From: Ignavibacteria bacterium
GTDB taxonomy: Bacteria > Bacteroidota > Ignavibacteria > Ignavibacteriales > Ignavibacteriaceae
DNA length: 64,000 bases
Reading direction: 5' to 3'
NCBI GenBank assembly: GCA_017302895.1
Contig: JAFLBV010000001.1
Coordinates: 1,597,001-1,661,000 of the forward strand
Part shown: positions 42,545 to 51,145 of the stretch, one piece after another
How the letters are laid out: each line of letters opens with the position of its first letter
Position numbering within the stretch: position 1 is the first letter of the stretch
Program-made: the position numbers and the translations under genes
Notes under the pieces: generated by a model
The model's database searches: none
What the model was told of the DNA's origin: nothing
Seen by the model: only the letters and a program-made list of their open reading frames with translations

Positions 42545-42566
42545 TCATCTGGTGGATCAATCAGGT

Positions 42567-44000
42567 TTAGGGGAAAACAACCACACTTAAGTAGAAACTT
42601 CCATCGAGGTCAACGGCGGATCCAGAAGGGTCTTCGGACTCAATCCGAATCACGGTATCTGAATATCTTCTAATTCCGATGTGAATCTGTGCCGGTACCA
42701 GTGCTTGAATTGAACAGACTGTTTTTGAAACTGTTAAAACCGAGCCTGAAACCGTGATTGAATAAACTCCGACATCATCGCGTGTCACAGACAATGTAAC
42801 ACCGGCTGAATTGTAAGACTGTGTGAAAGATCTTCCACCGCCCGAAAATTGCAGGATCCCGTATATCTCTTTTCGCTTTAGCCTGATCTGATCGGAGACC
42901 ACCTCGAGTGATACTCCGTCAGTTTTAACTTCCAAGGCTCCGTCCAAATTCTTGCCAAGTCCCGCACCTGCTACATTCGAATTGATGTGGCTCTTATCAA
43001 CACCACCGTCAAGGATTGAGAGCTGGTAACCGTAACCGGTTCCAAGCGACACCCCATCAACATCAACTTTAAGTGAGCCATCAAGATTCTGTGCAAGCAG
43101 ACCGCTTGGATCAATCACATCCGGGTTTAGCTTTGCCTTGGTAACGGCATCGTTTACGATTTTTGAAGTGCTCACAGAATCAGTTGCCAGCTTCAACTCT
43201 GTTACAGCTCCGTTTGCTATCTTGAGATCTGTCACACCGGCATTAATGATTTTATCTGTTGTTACGGCATTAGTGGCAATCTTGTTCGCCGTGACCGCTG
43301 AATTGGCAATCTTAAGCTCCGTAACGGCATTTTCAGCGAGCTTGTTGGCACTTACCGAGTTGTCCTCGATCTTAGTGCCGTTTACCGCATCGTTTGCAAG
43401 CTTGATGCTTGTAATGGCTCCGTCCGCAATCTTTCCGGTAGTAACCGCCAGAGCTCCTATTTTGGTCTCTGTAACCGCTCCTGTTGCGATTTTCGCAGCA
43501 GTAACAGAACCATCAACTATTTTCCCTGATGAAACCGAGTTTGATGCGAGCTTTGCCTCTGTAACCGCTCCGTCTATTATCTTGGCAGTTGTTACGGCAT
43601 TCGATGCAAGATGTGCTGCATTGATGTTCTCTGCAGCTACATGAGTACTTGTCACCTGACCACTCCCGATTTTTGCAGCAGTAACGGCATTGTCCATAAT
43701 GCCGGCAGTAGTGAGCTGATTAGTCACCACATCGAATTTGTCAGCGATAATAGTTATGAAGTTTTCACCAACCCAAATTTTCTCCGTGTATAATGTCGGC
43801 GTTCCCGAACCAATATAGATTTTATACTCGCCGTGAGCAACTCCGTCTGCTTCATATATACCTGATCGAGTCGGGTGGGCAGTAAGAAGTATAGCTCCTG
43901 TCGGATAACTGTTCGCCTGTGGTACGAGGTAAATTGTAGCCCCGAGAAGAGGTTCCCAGGCGTTTGTAAGAAAGAGTCTAAGGAATTTTGAAGTTGCCAT
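42567..44000 (-). CDS. Tail fibre / receptor-binding protein with nineteen 10-residue repeats
   Basis: 477 residues. Residues 1-100 form a likely attachment domain (EPLLGATIYLVPQANSYPTG..., a beta sandwich). Residues ~104-293 are nineteen near-perfect decapeptide repeats with consensus (N/G)-A-V-T-x-x-K-I-A-x, which should form a long triple-stranded or solenoid shaft. Two copies of a NLDGxLxVxxDGVSL unit follow (about 310-375), then a C-terminal beta-rich domain of ~110 residues that is the probable receptor-binding tip. Last gene of the late operon, as is normal for a tail fibre. Confidence 0.85.
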   Translation of the reverse strand: MATSKFLRLFLTNAWEPLLGATIYLVPQANSYPTGAILLTAHPTRSGIYEADGVAHGEYKIYIGSGTPTLYTEKIWVGENFITIIADKFDVVTNQLTTAGIMDNAVTAAKIGSGQVTSTHVAAENINAAHLASNAVTTAKIIDGAVTEAKLASNSVSSGKIVDGSVTAAKIATGAVTETKIGALAVTTGKIADGAITSIKLANDAVNGTKIEDNSVSANKLAENAVTELKIANSAVTANKIATNAVTTDKIINAGVTDLKIANGAVTELKLATDSVSTSKIVNDAVTKAKLNPDVIDPSGLLAQNLDGSLKVDVDGVSLGTGYGYQLSILDGGVDKSHINSNVAGAGLGKNLDGALEVKTDGVSLEVVSDQIRLKRKEIYGILQFSGGGRSFTQSYNSAGVTLSVTRDDVGVYSITVSGSVLTVSKTVCSIQALVPAQIHIGIRRYSDTVIRIESEDPSGSAVDLDGSFYLSVVVFP

Positions 44001-44001
44001 T

Positions 44002-44460
44002 TTACACCTGTGCCATTATTATTACCGATGGATCAGGAGGATAAACGACCTGATCAGAAAGGTCGACATAATCTTTACTCTTGAAAGTGATTGTGAGAAT
44101 ATCAAAATTAACCAGGTTAGAAAGATACCCGGGCTTCATTTCAGTTACTATAAAAAGAGCATCATCACCGTTTAAGTCCTTTAGAGCTTCACCATCTCTA
44201 TGCGGATAAAACTTCACGGTCTGTCGATAAGCCGGGTAAAGCTCTTCAAATTTTGCCCGAGGGTCCGCGTATTTGTGAAGATGCACCAGGACTGTAAACT
44301 CCGCATAATCTCCCTTTTCCACCAATTCCCTGTGACCGGTAAGAACGGATGTCTGTTCCATGCTCTGGGGAATGGAGTAGTTAGGGGAGAGTACCGCATA
44401 ATCGAGAAAGTAGTCGGTGGCACTAAATACAAACTTGGGTTTCGATATTCCAAAAATCAA
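44002..44460 (-). CDS. Phage tail-tip associated protein, function unknown
   Basis: 152 residues, beta-rich, soluble; no known domain. It lies between the tail hub-like gene (4-bp overlap) and the fibre gene (1 bp), so it may connect fibre and hub. EKGDYAEFTVLVHLHKYADPRAKFEELYPAYRQTVKFYPHRDG is the best-structured stretch in short pieces. Confidence 0.65.
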   Translation of the reverse strand: MIFGISKPKFVFSATDYFLDYAVLSPNYSIPQSMEQTSVLTGHRELVEKGDYAEFTVLVHLHKYADPRAKFEELYPAYRQTVKFYPHRDGEALKDLNGDDALFIVTEMKPGYLSNLVNFDILTITFKSKDYVDLSDQVVYPPDPSVIIMAQV

Positions 44461-45860
44461 AGTATATTCTCCTGTACAATTTCGCTTGTCAGTTTTTCGG
44501 GATTGATGTAGTTTTCCACCACGAAAGGGTTAGTTAAAACTACATTTGTTTCAATCGTTTCCCTCAGATGTTCATAGTCTTTGAATCTCACTTTAAAATA
44601 TAATGCCGAAGTATGAGGGTAGGGATATGTAGAAAGAGGCAACACATTCCCGGGTAAAGCAACCCCTCTTTTGTCTTTTAGAAGTGGAATGAAATTAGAG
44701 TACCACTTCACTTCCTCTTCGGCATTTCCGACAGAGACGATTTTCACATCTGTGATATCCGTCTCAACTGTGTTTTTGTACTTCGTTCTGTCAGTATTGT
44801 AAGAAATCACCGCAGAGTAGCCGGAAACAAGTTCGTCCGGGAGCGTCTCGGTCGAAAAGCTGAATTTATCGTTGTCAGCAACCGAATATGTGAACGAGGT
44901 CGGAGCCAAAAGTTTATAAGTTATCCCGCCTGTTTCTGAGTAAAATTGAAGAGTAAAGCCGAACATAGAGCAAACAAAGAAGAGGAAATCAAGCGAATTC
45001 ACCTTGTTTTGGAAGTAGGTATATCCGTCCGTATCATCAATTTTTGTGTTGTTAAAAGCGTAATCCTGATTGATAGCGAACAACATGTTTAGATCAATCT
45101 TGATGTCTTTGAACTTATACTCGGTACCCACACCCTCGACACTGGTGCTAAACAAAACCAACTCATCAACCGCAGTAGTATCGAGTTTCAGACCAGCGGC
45201 AATGAAGATCATTTTGAGAGCCCACGCAAGGTTGGCGTTTGGACATTCTTCATTGTCGATTTCTTTATAGAGATTCAGGTCTGGAAGGATAAACTTATTG
45301 GTACCGCTCCCGGGAGAAGTTAGATCGACAAAGCCAAGGTCATCAGGTTTCAGACGGACCCTAAAGCTGTCAGAGCTTTCGTAAAAAGCGTAGTAGTATC
45401 GATCATCTCGCAGGGGTGCGGGAAGTGTACCATCCGTCATGAAAATTATCGGCTGGTCTGTAACAAGTCCGTGATCTGTTGCCATACAAAGACCCTCGGT
45501 TACGGTAAAAGCCGAACCCGTGTCAAAGCCGTTCGTTTGTACGATAAGGTTCCGAAGTTTAGCCGATTCGATCAGGACATTCCGAAGTTTGAATAAAGAA
45601 TTTTCGACGGTTAGATCGTAAGTTCTCTCATTCCAATTATTGGCAATTTTTGTCAAGTAGCCATGATAAATATTTGTGGTGCCGTACTTGACAACGACGA
45701 TATCGCCCACCTCGGGAATTTCTGAAATATTCCACCCAAGCGAAAACCCAAAACCCTCTGCAACAGGAGAAAAATCCCTGTTACGAACACAAACAGGGAT
45801 TCTATCGCATTTAACGACATGGTCTGAAAAATCAACGGAGTTGATGAGGATGGCGATCAT
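44457..45860 (-). CDS. Phage tail hub-like / distal tail protein
   Basis: 467 residues from an ATG at 45860 that overlaps the tape-measure stop (ATGA). The N-terminal ~110 residues (INSVDFSDHV, GYLTKIANNWNERTYDLTVENSL) show the Dit/hub fold pattern that binds the tail tube. A middle domain follows with SFRVRLKPDDLGFVDLTSPGSGT, then LDTTAVDELVLFSTSVEGV and a C-terminal part. The position right after the tape measure is where hub proteins of siphoviruses are. Not a closely recognisable named family. Confidence 0.68.
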   Translation of the reverse strand: MIAILINSVDFSDHVVKCDRIPVCVRNRDFSPVAEGFGFSLGWNISEIPEVGDIVVVKYGTTNIYHGYLTKIANNWNERTYDLTVENSLFKLRNVLIESAKLRNLIVQTNGFDTGSAFTVTEGLCMATDHGLVTDQPIIFMTDGTLPAPLRDDRYYYAFYESSDSFRVRLKPDDLGFVDLTSPGSGTNKFILPDLNLYKEIDNEECPNANLAWALKMIFIAAGLKLDTTAVDELVLFSTSVEGVGTEYKFKDIKIDLNMLFAINQDYAFNNTKIDDTDGYTYFQNKVNSLDFLFFVCSMFGFTLQFYSETGGITYKLLAPTSFTYSVADNDKFSFSTETLPDELVSGYSAVISYNTDRTKYKNTVETDITDVKIVSVGNAEEEVKWYSNFIPLLKDKRGVALPGNVLPLSTYPYPHTSALYFKVRFKDYEHLRETIETNVVLTNPFVVENYINPEKLTSEIVQENIL

Positions 45861-48460
45861 TCCAGTTTCCACCCTTCCTTGCTGATAATTTTGTTTACCT
45901 TCGAAACTTCTTTTGTCAGCTCTCTGTCACCAATCTGAATTTTCGGTTGCACTATAACAGGTCGTGAGCCAAGCATTCGTCTGTCGAGTGTGTTAGCCTC
46001 AATTGCGTTTTTGATTTCTGCTAATAGCCTTACATCATCTCCCACCTTTCCGCTTGGCGTTACCTTCACCCGTTCACCTGATTGCACCAACATAGGATAT
46101 GAATCATTGGCAAATCCCTGCGGAACAATGAAGTCACCACCCATTGCTAATTTCATCACACCGTTATTCGTTCCAAGAAAGGTTCCGCCTGTTGCCGCTT
46201 CGGGAAGTCCCAAGAGCTTGCCAAATCCTATCGAACCGAAACCCGCACCAGGGATAAATGCCGCAATCGTATTGAATAAGAGCCATTGAGAAAGAAGCCC
46301 GGCTAATTTATCGATCATGTTGTTGATCATCCCCCCCCAAATCTTTTCTATGTCGCTCGCATCCTCGGCAAATCGGATTCGAATGAATGAAAGGGTTTGC
46401 GCTACAGCATCTCCCAAGGCGTCAAAAGCCAGCTTCGCTTCAAGTGTCCCCTCTGTAATTTTTTTAACCGCCTCCAAAGCACTAAAATTGTCCAGATACT
46501 CTAAACCGGTGAAGTTTTCTTTCTTCTTAAGATTATTCTTGAGCACCTCAAAACCATCCTTCGGTGCTGTTGGTTCGTATTGTAATGAACCACTGGCAGT
46601 AAGCCCGCGAGGATTTTGATTTTTATCCCGTTTGTAGGCAACATCAGCCGGGTTAATTTTTTGCAGAGCTTCGTCTCCGGCAATTTCCGAGCCTTTCCAC
46701 TTTTCTTGCCAATATTTTGCCTTTTCATACCAGGTTTTGTATTTATTATTGACGAACTCTTGTTCCTTTTGATCAATTGCCTCTAAAAAACTAATTCTTT
46801 CTTCCTCAAGTTTTTGCATTTCCCGCTTGCGGAACAATTCTTCATTAAACTTTTTCCCCAACATTTTTTTATGTTCTTTGATCTCCTTTTCAAGCTGATC
46901 TTCCCGAAACTTTTGATAACCCTTATCCAGCCATTTTACCTTATCATAATACTCTTCTAAATTTTGCTCTTTTTTATCCAAGAGTTCTTTGTTATCCGCC
47001 GTCTCATTGGGTCCATTTGAGTCTAACCCTGTTGTCTCACTATTCGGATTAGCATGTGAGTCTAAATAATCCTCATATTTTAAGGCTCCTCCAAAATCTC
47101 GAGCTAATTTCACCTCGTCCCCAATTTTTGCCCAACCGTCTTTCCCGATTTGTACCATTCTGTTAAAGGCATTTTTAACATCGGTTACCGGTTCCAAAAT
47201 AGCATTCTTTACAGCTGAGGTAATACCGGCAAAATTAACATTTGCCCAGTCACCTTTAAAAATTGCAACTATACTGGGACCAATATCTGAAACCGCTTTT
47301 AGAAGATTTATTAATGTTTTGAAGGGTACTGTGATCGCCTGAATCCCAAGATTCGCAAAACCAATCACTCCTGCTATCAGGGTAGTTAATGCTATCCAGA
47401 CTATTTTGAGGGATGTGAATAATGAAACGCCAACTATTGCAATCGCATTAAAGGTTTTTTTGAGGGTGCTTCCCGCCGTGTCACCCTTCTTCATCTGGTC
47501 TGTCGTCTTACCGAAATAGGTGCTTAAAGCCCCAAGAGCGGGAGCAAGCTGTTGCCCTATTTGTTCTTTCAAATCTCCATATTTATTCTTTAAGATTTGC
47601 AACTTTCCGCCGTATGTAGCCGCCTGAGCAGATGCTTGACCACCATAGAGTCTTGCAATTCCATCTGTCACCTGAGTCAGTCTTTCCGTACTTCCCGCCA
47701 CAGCGTCAACTTCTATGCCAGCGCGAGCCAAGGCATTAGTCTCACTGCCAAAGGATTTTGCAACCATATCAGCAGCTGATGTAAGATCCATCCCTTTCGC
47801 TGCGGCAAGGTCCAAGGATGCTTGTGTAAGTGCCTTTATCTGCTCTTCATCTTTTGTAAACGCCGCTATTCGTGTCATAGCCCCCACAACGAGATCATCC
47901 TCATAAACTGTTACATTTTGTATTGCCGCGGCAAACTCGTTTAACGAATCAGAGGTATATCCAAGTTGTTGCTTCAGGCTGGCGGCGGCTTTCTCACTCT
48001 CGAAAAAAGCTTCAACAGATGATTTGAAAAAAGAGCCTATAGCCATACCGGCAAAAATTGTAGTAACCGCAGAGGCGAACGAGCTGAATTTCGATTTCGC
48101 TTTCGAAATAAATCCCTCATCCACTTCTTTTTCGGTCTTCTCCGCTTGCCGGGCAAATTTTTTCAGAGCATTTTCCGACTCCTCAATTTCCACCTGCAAC
48201 TTCTCCAAATCACCGTATTTTGCATTGAGGACGATTTGTTTTTCCAGCTCCTCTTTCAACTTCGTATGATCCTGTCTGATCTGACTGATATTCTTTTTCA
48301 TGAGGTCGGTACGAATATTAAGACGCAACGAATTGAACTGATCTTCTATATTATCAGCACCTTTCGCCGCATCTCTCTGAATTTTAGAGAGTTCTTTTGA
48401 GATTTCATTTTGTGCTTTTATCTCAACATACAGAACTCCTATCGATTCTCCTTTTTCCAA
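45857..48460 (-). CDS. Tape measure protein
   Basis: 867 residues, the longest gene of the phage, which sets tail length and enters the host envelope during DNA delivery. It has N-terminal coiled coil (about 10-115), a hydrophobic patch (FASAVTTIFAGMAIGSFF), the TMP-type block VAKSFGSETNALARAGIEV, two long membrane-like stretches in the middle (SLKIVWIALTTLIAGVIGF) and a second coiled region (about 525-600). The first codon would be a TTG at 48460 overlapping the chaperone frame by 22 bp; a start some codons later cannot be ruled out. By length the tail should be about 130 nm (0.15 nm per residue), an estimate from other phages. Confidence 0.87.
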   Translation of the reverse strand: MEKGESIGVLYVEIKAQNEISKELSKIQRDAAKGADNIEDQFNSLRLNIRTDLMKKNISQIRQDHTKLKEELEKQIVLNAKYGDLEKLQVEIEESENALKKFARQAEKTEKEVDEGFISKAKSKFSSFASAVTTIFAGMAIGSFFKSSVEAFFESEKAAASLKQQLGYTSDSLNEFAAAIQNVTVYEDDLVVGAMTRIAAFTKDEEQIKALTQASLDLAAAKGMDLTSAADMVAKSFGSETNALARAGIEVDAVAGSTERLTQVTDGIARLYGGQASAQAATYGGKLQILKNKYGDLKEQIGQQLAPALGALSTYFGKTTDQMKKGDTAGSTLKKTFNAIAIVGVSLFTSLKIVWIALTTLIAGVIGFANLGIQAITVPFKTLINLLKAVSDIGPSIVAIFKGDWANVNFAGITSAVKNAILEPVTDVKNAFNRMVQIGKDGWAKIGDEVKLARDFGGALKYEDYLDSHANPNSETTGLDSNGPNETADNKELLDKKEQNLEEYYDKVKWLDKGYQKFREDQLEKEIKEHKKMLGKKFNEELFRKREMQKLEEERISFLEAIDQKEQEFVNNKYKTWYEKAKYWQEKWKGSEIAGDEALQKINPADVAYKRDKNQNPRGLTASGSLQYEPTAPKDGFEVLKNNLKKKENFTGLEYLDNFSALEAVKKITEGTLEAKLAFDALGDAVAQTLSFIRIRFAEDASDIEKIWGGMINNMIDKLAGLLSQWLLFNTIAAFIPGAGFGSIGFGKLLGLPEAATGGTFLGTNNGVMKLAMGGDFIVPQGFANDSYPMLVQSGERVKVTPSGKVGDDVRLLAEIKNAIEANTLDRRMLGSRPVIVQPKIQIGDRELTKEVSKVNKIISKEGWKLE

Positions 48461-48697
48461 ATCCTTTTCATCTCCTCATATTCAAGATTATTCTTCAAAT
48501 CCTTGTCCTCAAGCTCGAGCCCGGCACCGGCTTGAAAACTGCCTAATCGAATGGCATCAGTCACTCTCTTCCTGAAAGAACTTATATCCATGTCTAAAGC
48601 TCTGTTTTCGTCAAAGTGAAAGAAGCTCATCACGATGGATACGCACAGCTCGTAGTCCGTTACATCGAGGTCGCTGTCTCTTCCACTTTTTTTTTAA
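48439..48697 (-). CDS. Tail assembly chaperone T-part (made by -1 frameshift from the G-part)
   Basis: The -1 frame stays open from the slippery run at 48687-48697 to the stop at 48439, without any stop across the end of the G frame. The product after the shift begins SGRDSDLDVTDYELCVSI and continues to the KKENR end, about 83 residues. It has no good independent ribosome site; the first GTG/ATG inside (48633) would miss the first third. This matches the lambda gpG/gpGT arrangement just before the tape measure gene. Confidence 0.8.
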
Positions 48698-49025
48698 GCG
48701 CTTCAAACTCATTCTCAGAAATTCCCTCTGAGATCAAAATAAGTCTGGTAATTTCGCTTAATTCCAGCAACGATAAACAACCCGCTATCCGCTTCAGAGA
48801 AAGAGCCCGTTTTATGCGCCACCGGGTTATTACTCTCCACCAGGCATATTCTCCGATATTGTTTTTCAAGCTGTCTCGCACTATCATAACATACTGAAAA
48901 ACCTGATTTTGCGGCTCTTTACTCTGCTCAGACCGTCGAACATATTCAGCTAACTGGATAACATCGAGGGCTTTCCGCGGAAATATTTTCAGCTTCAGCC
49001 CTCCAATATTCACGAAAGTGCTCAT
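48660..49025 (-). CDS. Tail assembly chaperone G-part
   Basis: 121 residues, helical (ALDVIQLAEYVRRSEQ, SLLELSEITRLILISEG), the size and position of gpG-type chaperones between tail tube and tape measure. Such proteins coat the tape measure protein until the tube polymerises. The short form should be much more abundant than the frameshifted G-T form. It overlaps the tail tube stop by 1 bp. Confidence 0.78.
   Translation of the reverse strand: MSTFVNIGGLKLKIFPRKALDVIQLAEYVRRSEQSKEPQNQVFQYVMIVRDSLKNNIGEYAWWRVITRWRIKRALSLKRIAGCLSLLELSEITRLILISEGISENEFEALKKKVEETATSM
48687..48697 (-). promoter_or_regulatory. Programmed -1 ribosomal frameshift site
   Basis: On the minus strand CTT-AAA-AAA-AAA-GTG: nine A in the zero frame of the G gene, an excellent slippery run of the A-AAA-AAA type. 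It lies 8 codons before the G stop (TAA at 48660-48662). A -1 slip here fuses G to the T-part. Confidence 0.82.
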
Positions 49026-49402
49026 CAGCTCGCAGTCCCGAATGTTACTGCACCTGTGATTCTTGCCGTATAAGCGTACTTTACTGCATCAGCCATTGAT
49101 GCATCCAGATCAGCCTGTGTGATAACAAGGTTGCCCGAAAACTTCTTTGCTCCGATAATCAACTCGAATGCGGATGTGTCACCAACATCGAGAGGATCCG
49201 CGTCATCATCTCTGAACCAGGCTCCGAATGTTAATGATCGGTCCACCAAACCCGAAAGGTACTCTTTCGAATCACCTGCTGACATTGTATCTGTTACATC
49301 TATCTCACCAGCCTGCTGGGTTAACTTCACATCAACAACGCCTTTTTCTGTCGGGACTGCTCCCAACTTTAAAGAAATTCCTTTACCGGCTACTTTTGCC
49401 AT
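49025..49402 (-). CDS. Major tail tube protein
   Basis: 125 residues. Beta-rich: GISLKLGAVPTEKGVVDVKLTQQAGEIDVTDTMSAGDSKEYLSGL is the strand-loop-strand start of siphovirus tube proteins, and the family-typical ...ITGAVTFGTAS end is present. Hexamers stack into the hollow tail tube. The ATG at 49402 has GAGG upstream; a frame extension to 49459 lacks one. Gene order (tube, chaperone, tape measure) supports it. Confidence 0.85.
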   Translation of the reverse strand: MAKVAGKGISLKLGAVPTEKGVVDVKLTQQAGEIDVTDTMSAGDSKEYLSGLVDRSLTFGAWFRDDDADPLDVGDTSAFELIIGAKKFSGNLVITQADLDASMADAVKYAYTARITGAVTFGTAS

Positions 49403-49409
49403 TTCTGCC

Positions 49410-49799
49410 TCAACTTTTTTGAATTGTGATTTTGAATTGTAATGTGAATTGCCAAACATCGCCTAATTTGGCAACTCTGTTTATTTGCTCTGTTATGTCG
49501 TAAACGGTGAATGTTTCGCCTCCGGACATAAATTGACCAAGAGATGAAGGGTTATTGTCTAACTCCTTTCTTATTCTCTCTTTTGCCCACTCAACATCAT
49601 TAAGTGTCCCGTACCCATTAATCTGGACATACTGTTCTTCATCTTTTTTCATTGTATCCCAACGAACACCGCCTGTTAACCCTGAAAAAACTATGTAGGG
49701 GAGTGCTTGATTAGAGGGAGCCTCAACATAAAAAGCAGGAATTCTGTCTATAAGTGTTTCTAGGCGAACATACAGTACATGGCGTAACTCAGGAAGCAT
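49410..49799 (-). CDS. Tail terminator / completion protein (DUF3168-like)
   Basis: 129 residues with the pattern of the tail terminator ring: N-terminal helix LRHVLYVRLETLIDRIPAF, then strand YIVFSGLTGG and a helix VEWAKERIRKELDN, ending in strands FTVYDITEQINRV and WQFTLQFKITI. It joins tail to head. It overlaps the gp10-like gene upstream by 11 bp. Confidence 0.78.
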   Translation of the reverse strand: MLPELRHVLYVRLETLIDRIPAFYVEAPSNQALPYIVFSGLTGGVRWDTMKKDEEQYVQINGYGTLNDVEWAKERIRKELDNNPSSLGQFMSGGETFTVYDITEQINRVAKLGDVWQFTLQFKITIQKS

Positions 49800-50184
49800 T
49801 AAATATCCCCCTGATCTTCTCTTTGTTTTCGATCAAAGCCGGTCTTAAAAACGGTTGCGGTTTATTTCCCCGGGTAAACCGCTTTCCCTTTTCGCCCTTG
49901 TTCCCATCATATTCGAAGAACCAGCCGCCCTTCCTTCCGTCGCCATTTTCAGCATATTCACCCGTACCAAACTCAATGTAGGGAGCGTACTCAACAGGAG
50001 TCCCGATTCTTGCAACCAAGGCATTCTCATCAACTTCAGCCGTTATCGAGCCTCGCAGATTTCCAGTATCTACAGGACAATTTTTGATTGCAGCACTGGC
50101 CACGACTTCACCTGCAATGGTCAATTTGTCAACGAGCCTTTGCCTGATCAGCGTCAGGTCGGGAGTGTTCCACTCAGCCTTCAC
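49789..50184 (-). CDS. HK97 gp10-like head-tail/tail completion protein
   Basis: 131 residues from a GTG that overlaps the previous stop (GTGA). NCPVDTGNLRGSITAEVDENALVARIGTPVEYAPYIEFGTG in pieces is the hallmark of gp10-like proteins (CPVDTG-LR-S ... YA-YVEFGTG). The C-terminal FLRPALIENKEKI also matches. It lies directly after the lysis cassette, not beside the other connectors. Confidence 0.9.
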   Translation of the reverse strand: MKAEWNTPDLTLIRQRLVDKLTIAGEVVASAAIKNCPVDTGNLRGSITAEVDENALVARIGTPVEYAPYIEFGTGEYAENGDGRKGGWFFEYDGNKGEKGKRFTRGNKPQPFLRPALIENKEKIRGIFNAS

Positions 50185-50441
50185 AAGAAGAACTTCACGA
50201 TTATTCCGACAATAATGTTTGAAAGGATCAATGCTCCGATAAGCATATTCTTAAATCTTTCAAGCTTTTCCACTTTGTCCTCGAGTTGTGTCTGTCGATC
50301 CTTCGTTTCCTTTAGATCGTCCTTAAGTATCTTTGTCAGATCCCGAACGGCACTTTCGAGACTGTCAATCCGTTTCGAAAGTTCTTGTATTTCCAGCAAG
50401 GAGGCGGTTTTTTCTCTTAACGCCTCATCAATTTTACTCAT
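50181..50441 (-). CDS. XhlA-like haemolysin/holin-associated protein
   Basis: 86 residues: a long coiled coil (4-62) followed by one C-terminal membrane helix (65-85, NMLIGALILSNIIVGIIV). This is the layout of XhlA-like proteins of phage lysis clusters, which act with a holin and amidase. It starts 1 bp after the previous gene and overlaps the next by 4 bp. Confidence 0.8.
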   Translation of the reverse strand: MSKIDEALREKTASLLEIQELSKRIDSLESAVRDLTKILKDDLKETKDRQTQLEDKVEKLERFKNMLIGALILSNIIVGIIVKFFL

Positions 50442-50442
50442 A

Positions 50443-50940
50443 CTACTTACCCAGAATTATAGCCGTGATCCCGACGGCAGTTGTCAAAAGAGAACCGAAC
50501 CACCAGGTTTCGTACCAAGCCGGTTCGATACTCACTTCCTTTGTAATGTTTAGCGTATCCACCCTTGTAACCTTAAATGTATCTACTCTCACAATTTCAC
50601 GATCAACTGTCAATAGATCGATGTCGAGTTTTAAAGACTCAATCGCCGGATAAGTAGTTAATCCCAATGTCAGAGTACCATTCTCAAGATTTACAGTTGT
50701 GTCCGTTTTTGAACTGTCCCTGCCAAAGCTCACAATCTTTTCCACCGGCACTTGTACAATCTTCTCATACACCCGGGAGAAAAAAACAGTATCAGGATCA
50801 CCTTTCACAAATACAGTGTCAGGTGTTCCCTCTTTATATTCCCGTACTTCTTTGGGATTGGGTTTCCTGCCGGTTATCAATACCAGCACTGTCACCAACA
50901 ACAGGATAATTCCCGCTGTAATCCAAAATCCTTTGCTCAT
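50443..50940 (-). CDS. Lysis-cassette membrane protein, spanin-like candidate
   Basis: 165 residues with an N-terminal membrane helix (4-22) and a C-terminal hydrophobic one (about 147-163), and a ~120-residue beta/helix periplasmic-type domain between them (PDTVFVKGDPDTVFFSRVYEKIV..., with Val/Asp/Thr alternation). The start lies inside the upstream small membrane gene in a different frame (107-bp overlap) after an AGGTAGGA site. Nested overlap and position next to the amidase resemble spanin pairs, and two membrane anchors would suit a unimolecular spanin; its exact role is an inference. Confidence 0.62.
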   Translation of the reverse strand: MSKGFWITAGIILLLVTVLVLITGRKPNPKEVREYKEGTPDTVFVKGDPDTVFFSRVYEKIVQVPVEKIVSFGRDSSKTDTTVNLENGTLTLGLTTYPAIESLKLDIDLLTVDREIVRVDTFKVTRVDTLNITKEVSIEPAWYETWWFGSLLTTAVGITAIILGK

Positions 50941-51145
50941 ATCCTACCTTTTTACTCAAAACATTTCCTGCATAAAAAACACCTGTTACTGATGCAATTC
51001 CAACTCCAAGCTGAAACGCAAATGCAGGGATATTTGCGCTATCGATGTACTTGGCGAAAACCGTAACAGAAAAGATCACACAGTAAGCCAACAGGCTGAT
51101 CAGGAAGGCACTGTACTTCCTAAGTCCGCGTTCTGTCCATTTCAT
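50834..51145 (-). CDS. Small two-helix membrane protein, holin candidate
   Basis: 103 residues with a short basic start (MKWTERGLRKY), two membrane helices (about 12-31 and 40-63) and a polar tail. The size and N-in layout fit a class II holin. It overlaps the amidase stop by 4 bp (ATGA), the usual holin-endolysin coupling although in the order endolysin then holin. The tail-coding part overlaps the start of the next gene. Confidence 0.68.
   Translation of the reverse strand: MKWTERGLRKYSAFLISLLAYCVIFSVTVFAKYIDSANIPAFAFQLGVGIASVTGVFYAGNVLSKKVGYEQRILDYSGNYPVVGDSAGIDNRQETQSQRSTGI

Noticed and set aside
43138..43644. Long open frame on the plus strand rich in Ala, Val, Thr and Ser
   Set aside because: It is the antisense of the fibre repeats and only mirrors their regularity; no ribosome site or family features.
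42900..43690. CRISPR-like periodic repeat of about 30 bp
   Set aside because: The period comes from the ten-residue protein repeats of the tail fibre; copies vary, are in frame and have no spacer structure.
49855..50553. 232-codon open frame on the plus strand
   Set aside because: It is antisense to the XhlA-like, gp10-like and spanin-like genes, which have firm family or positional support.
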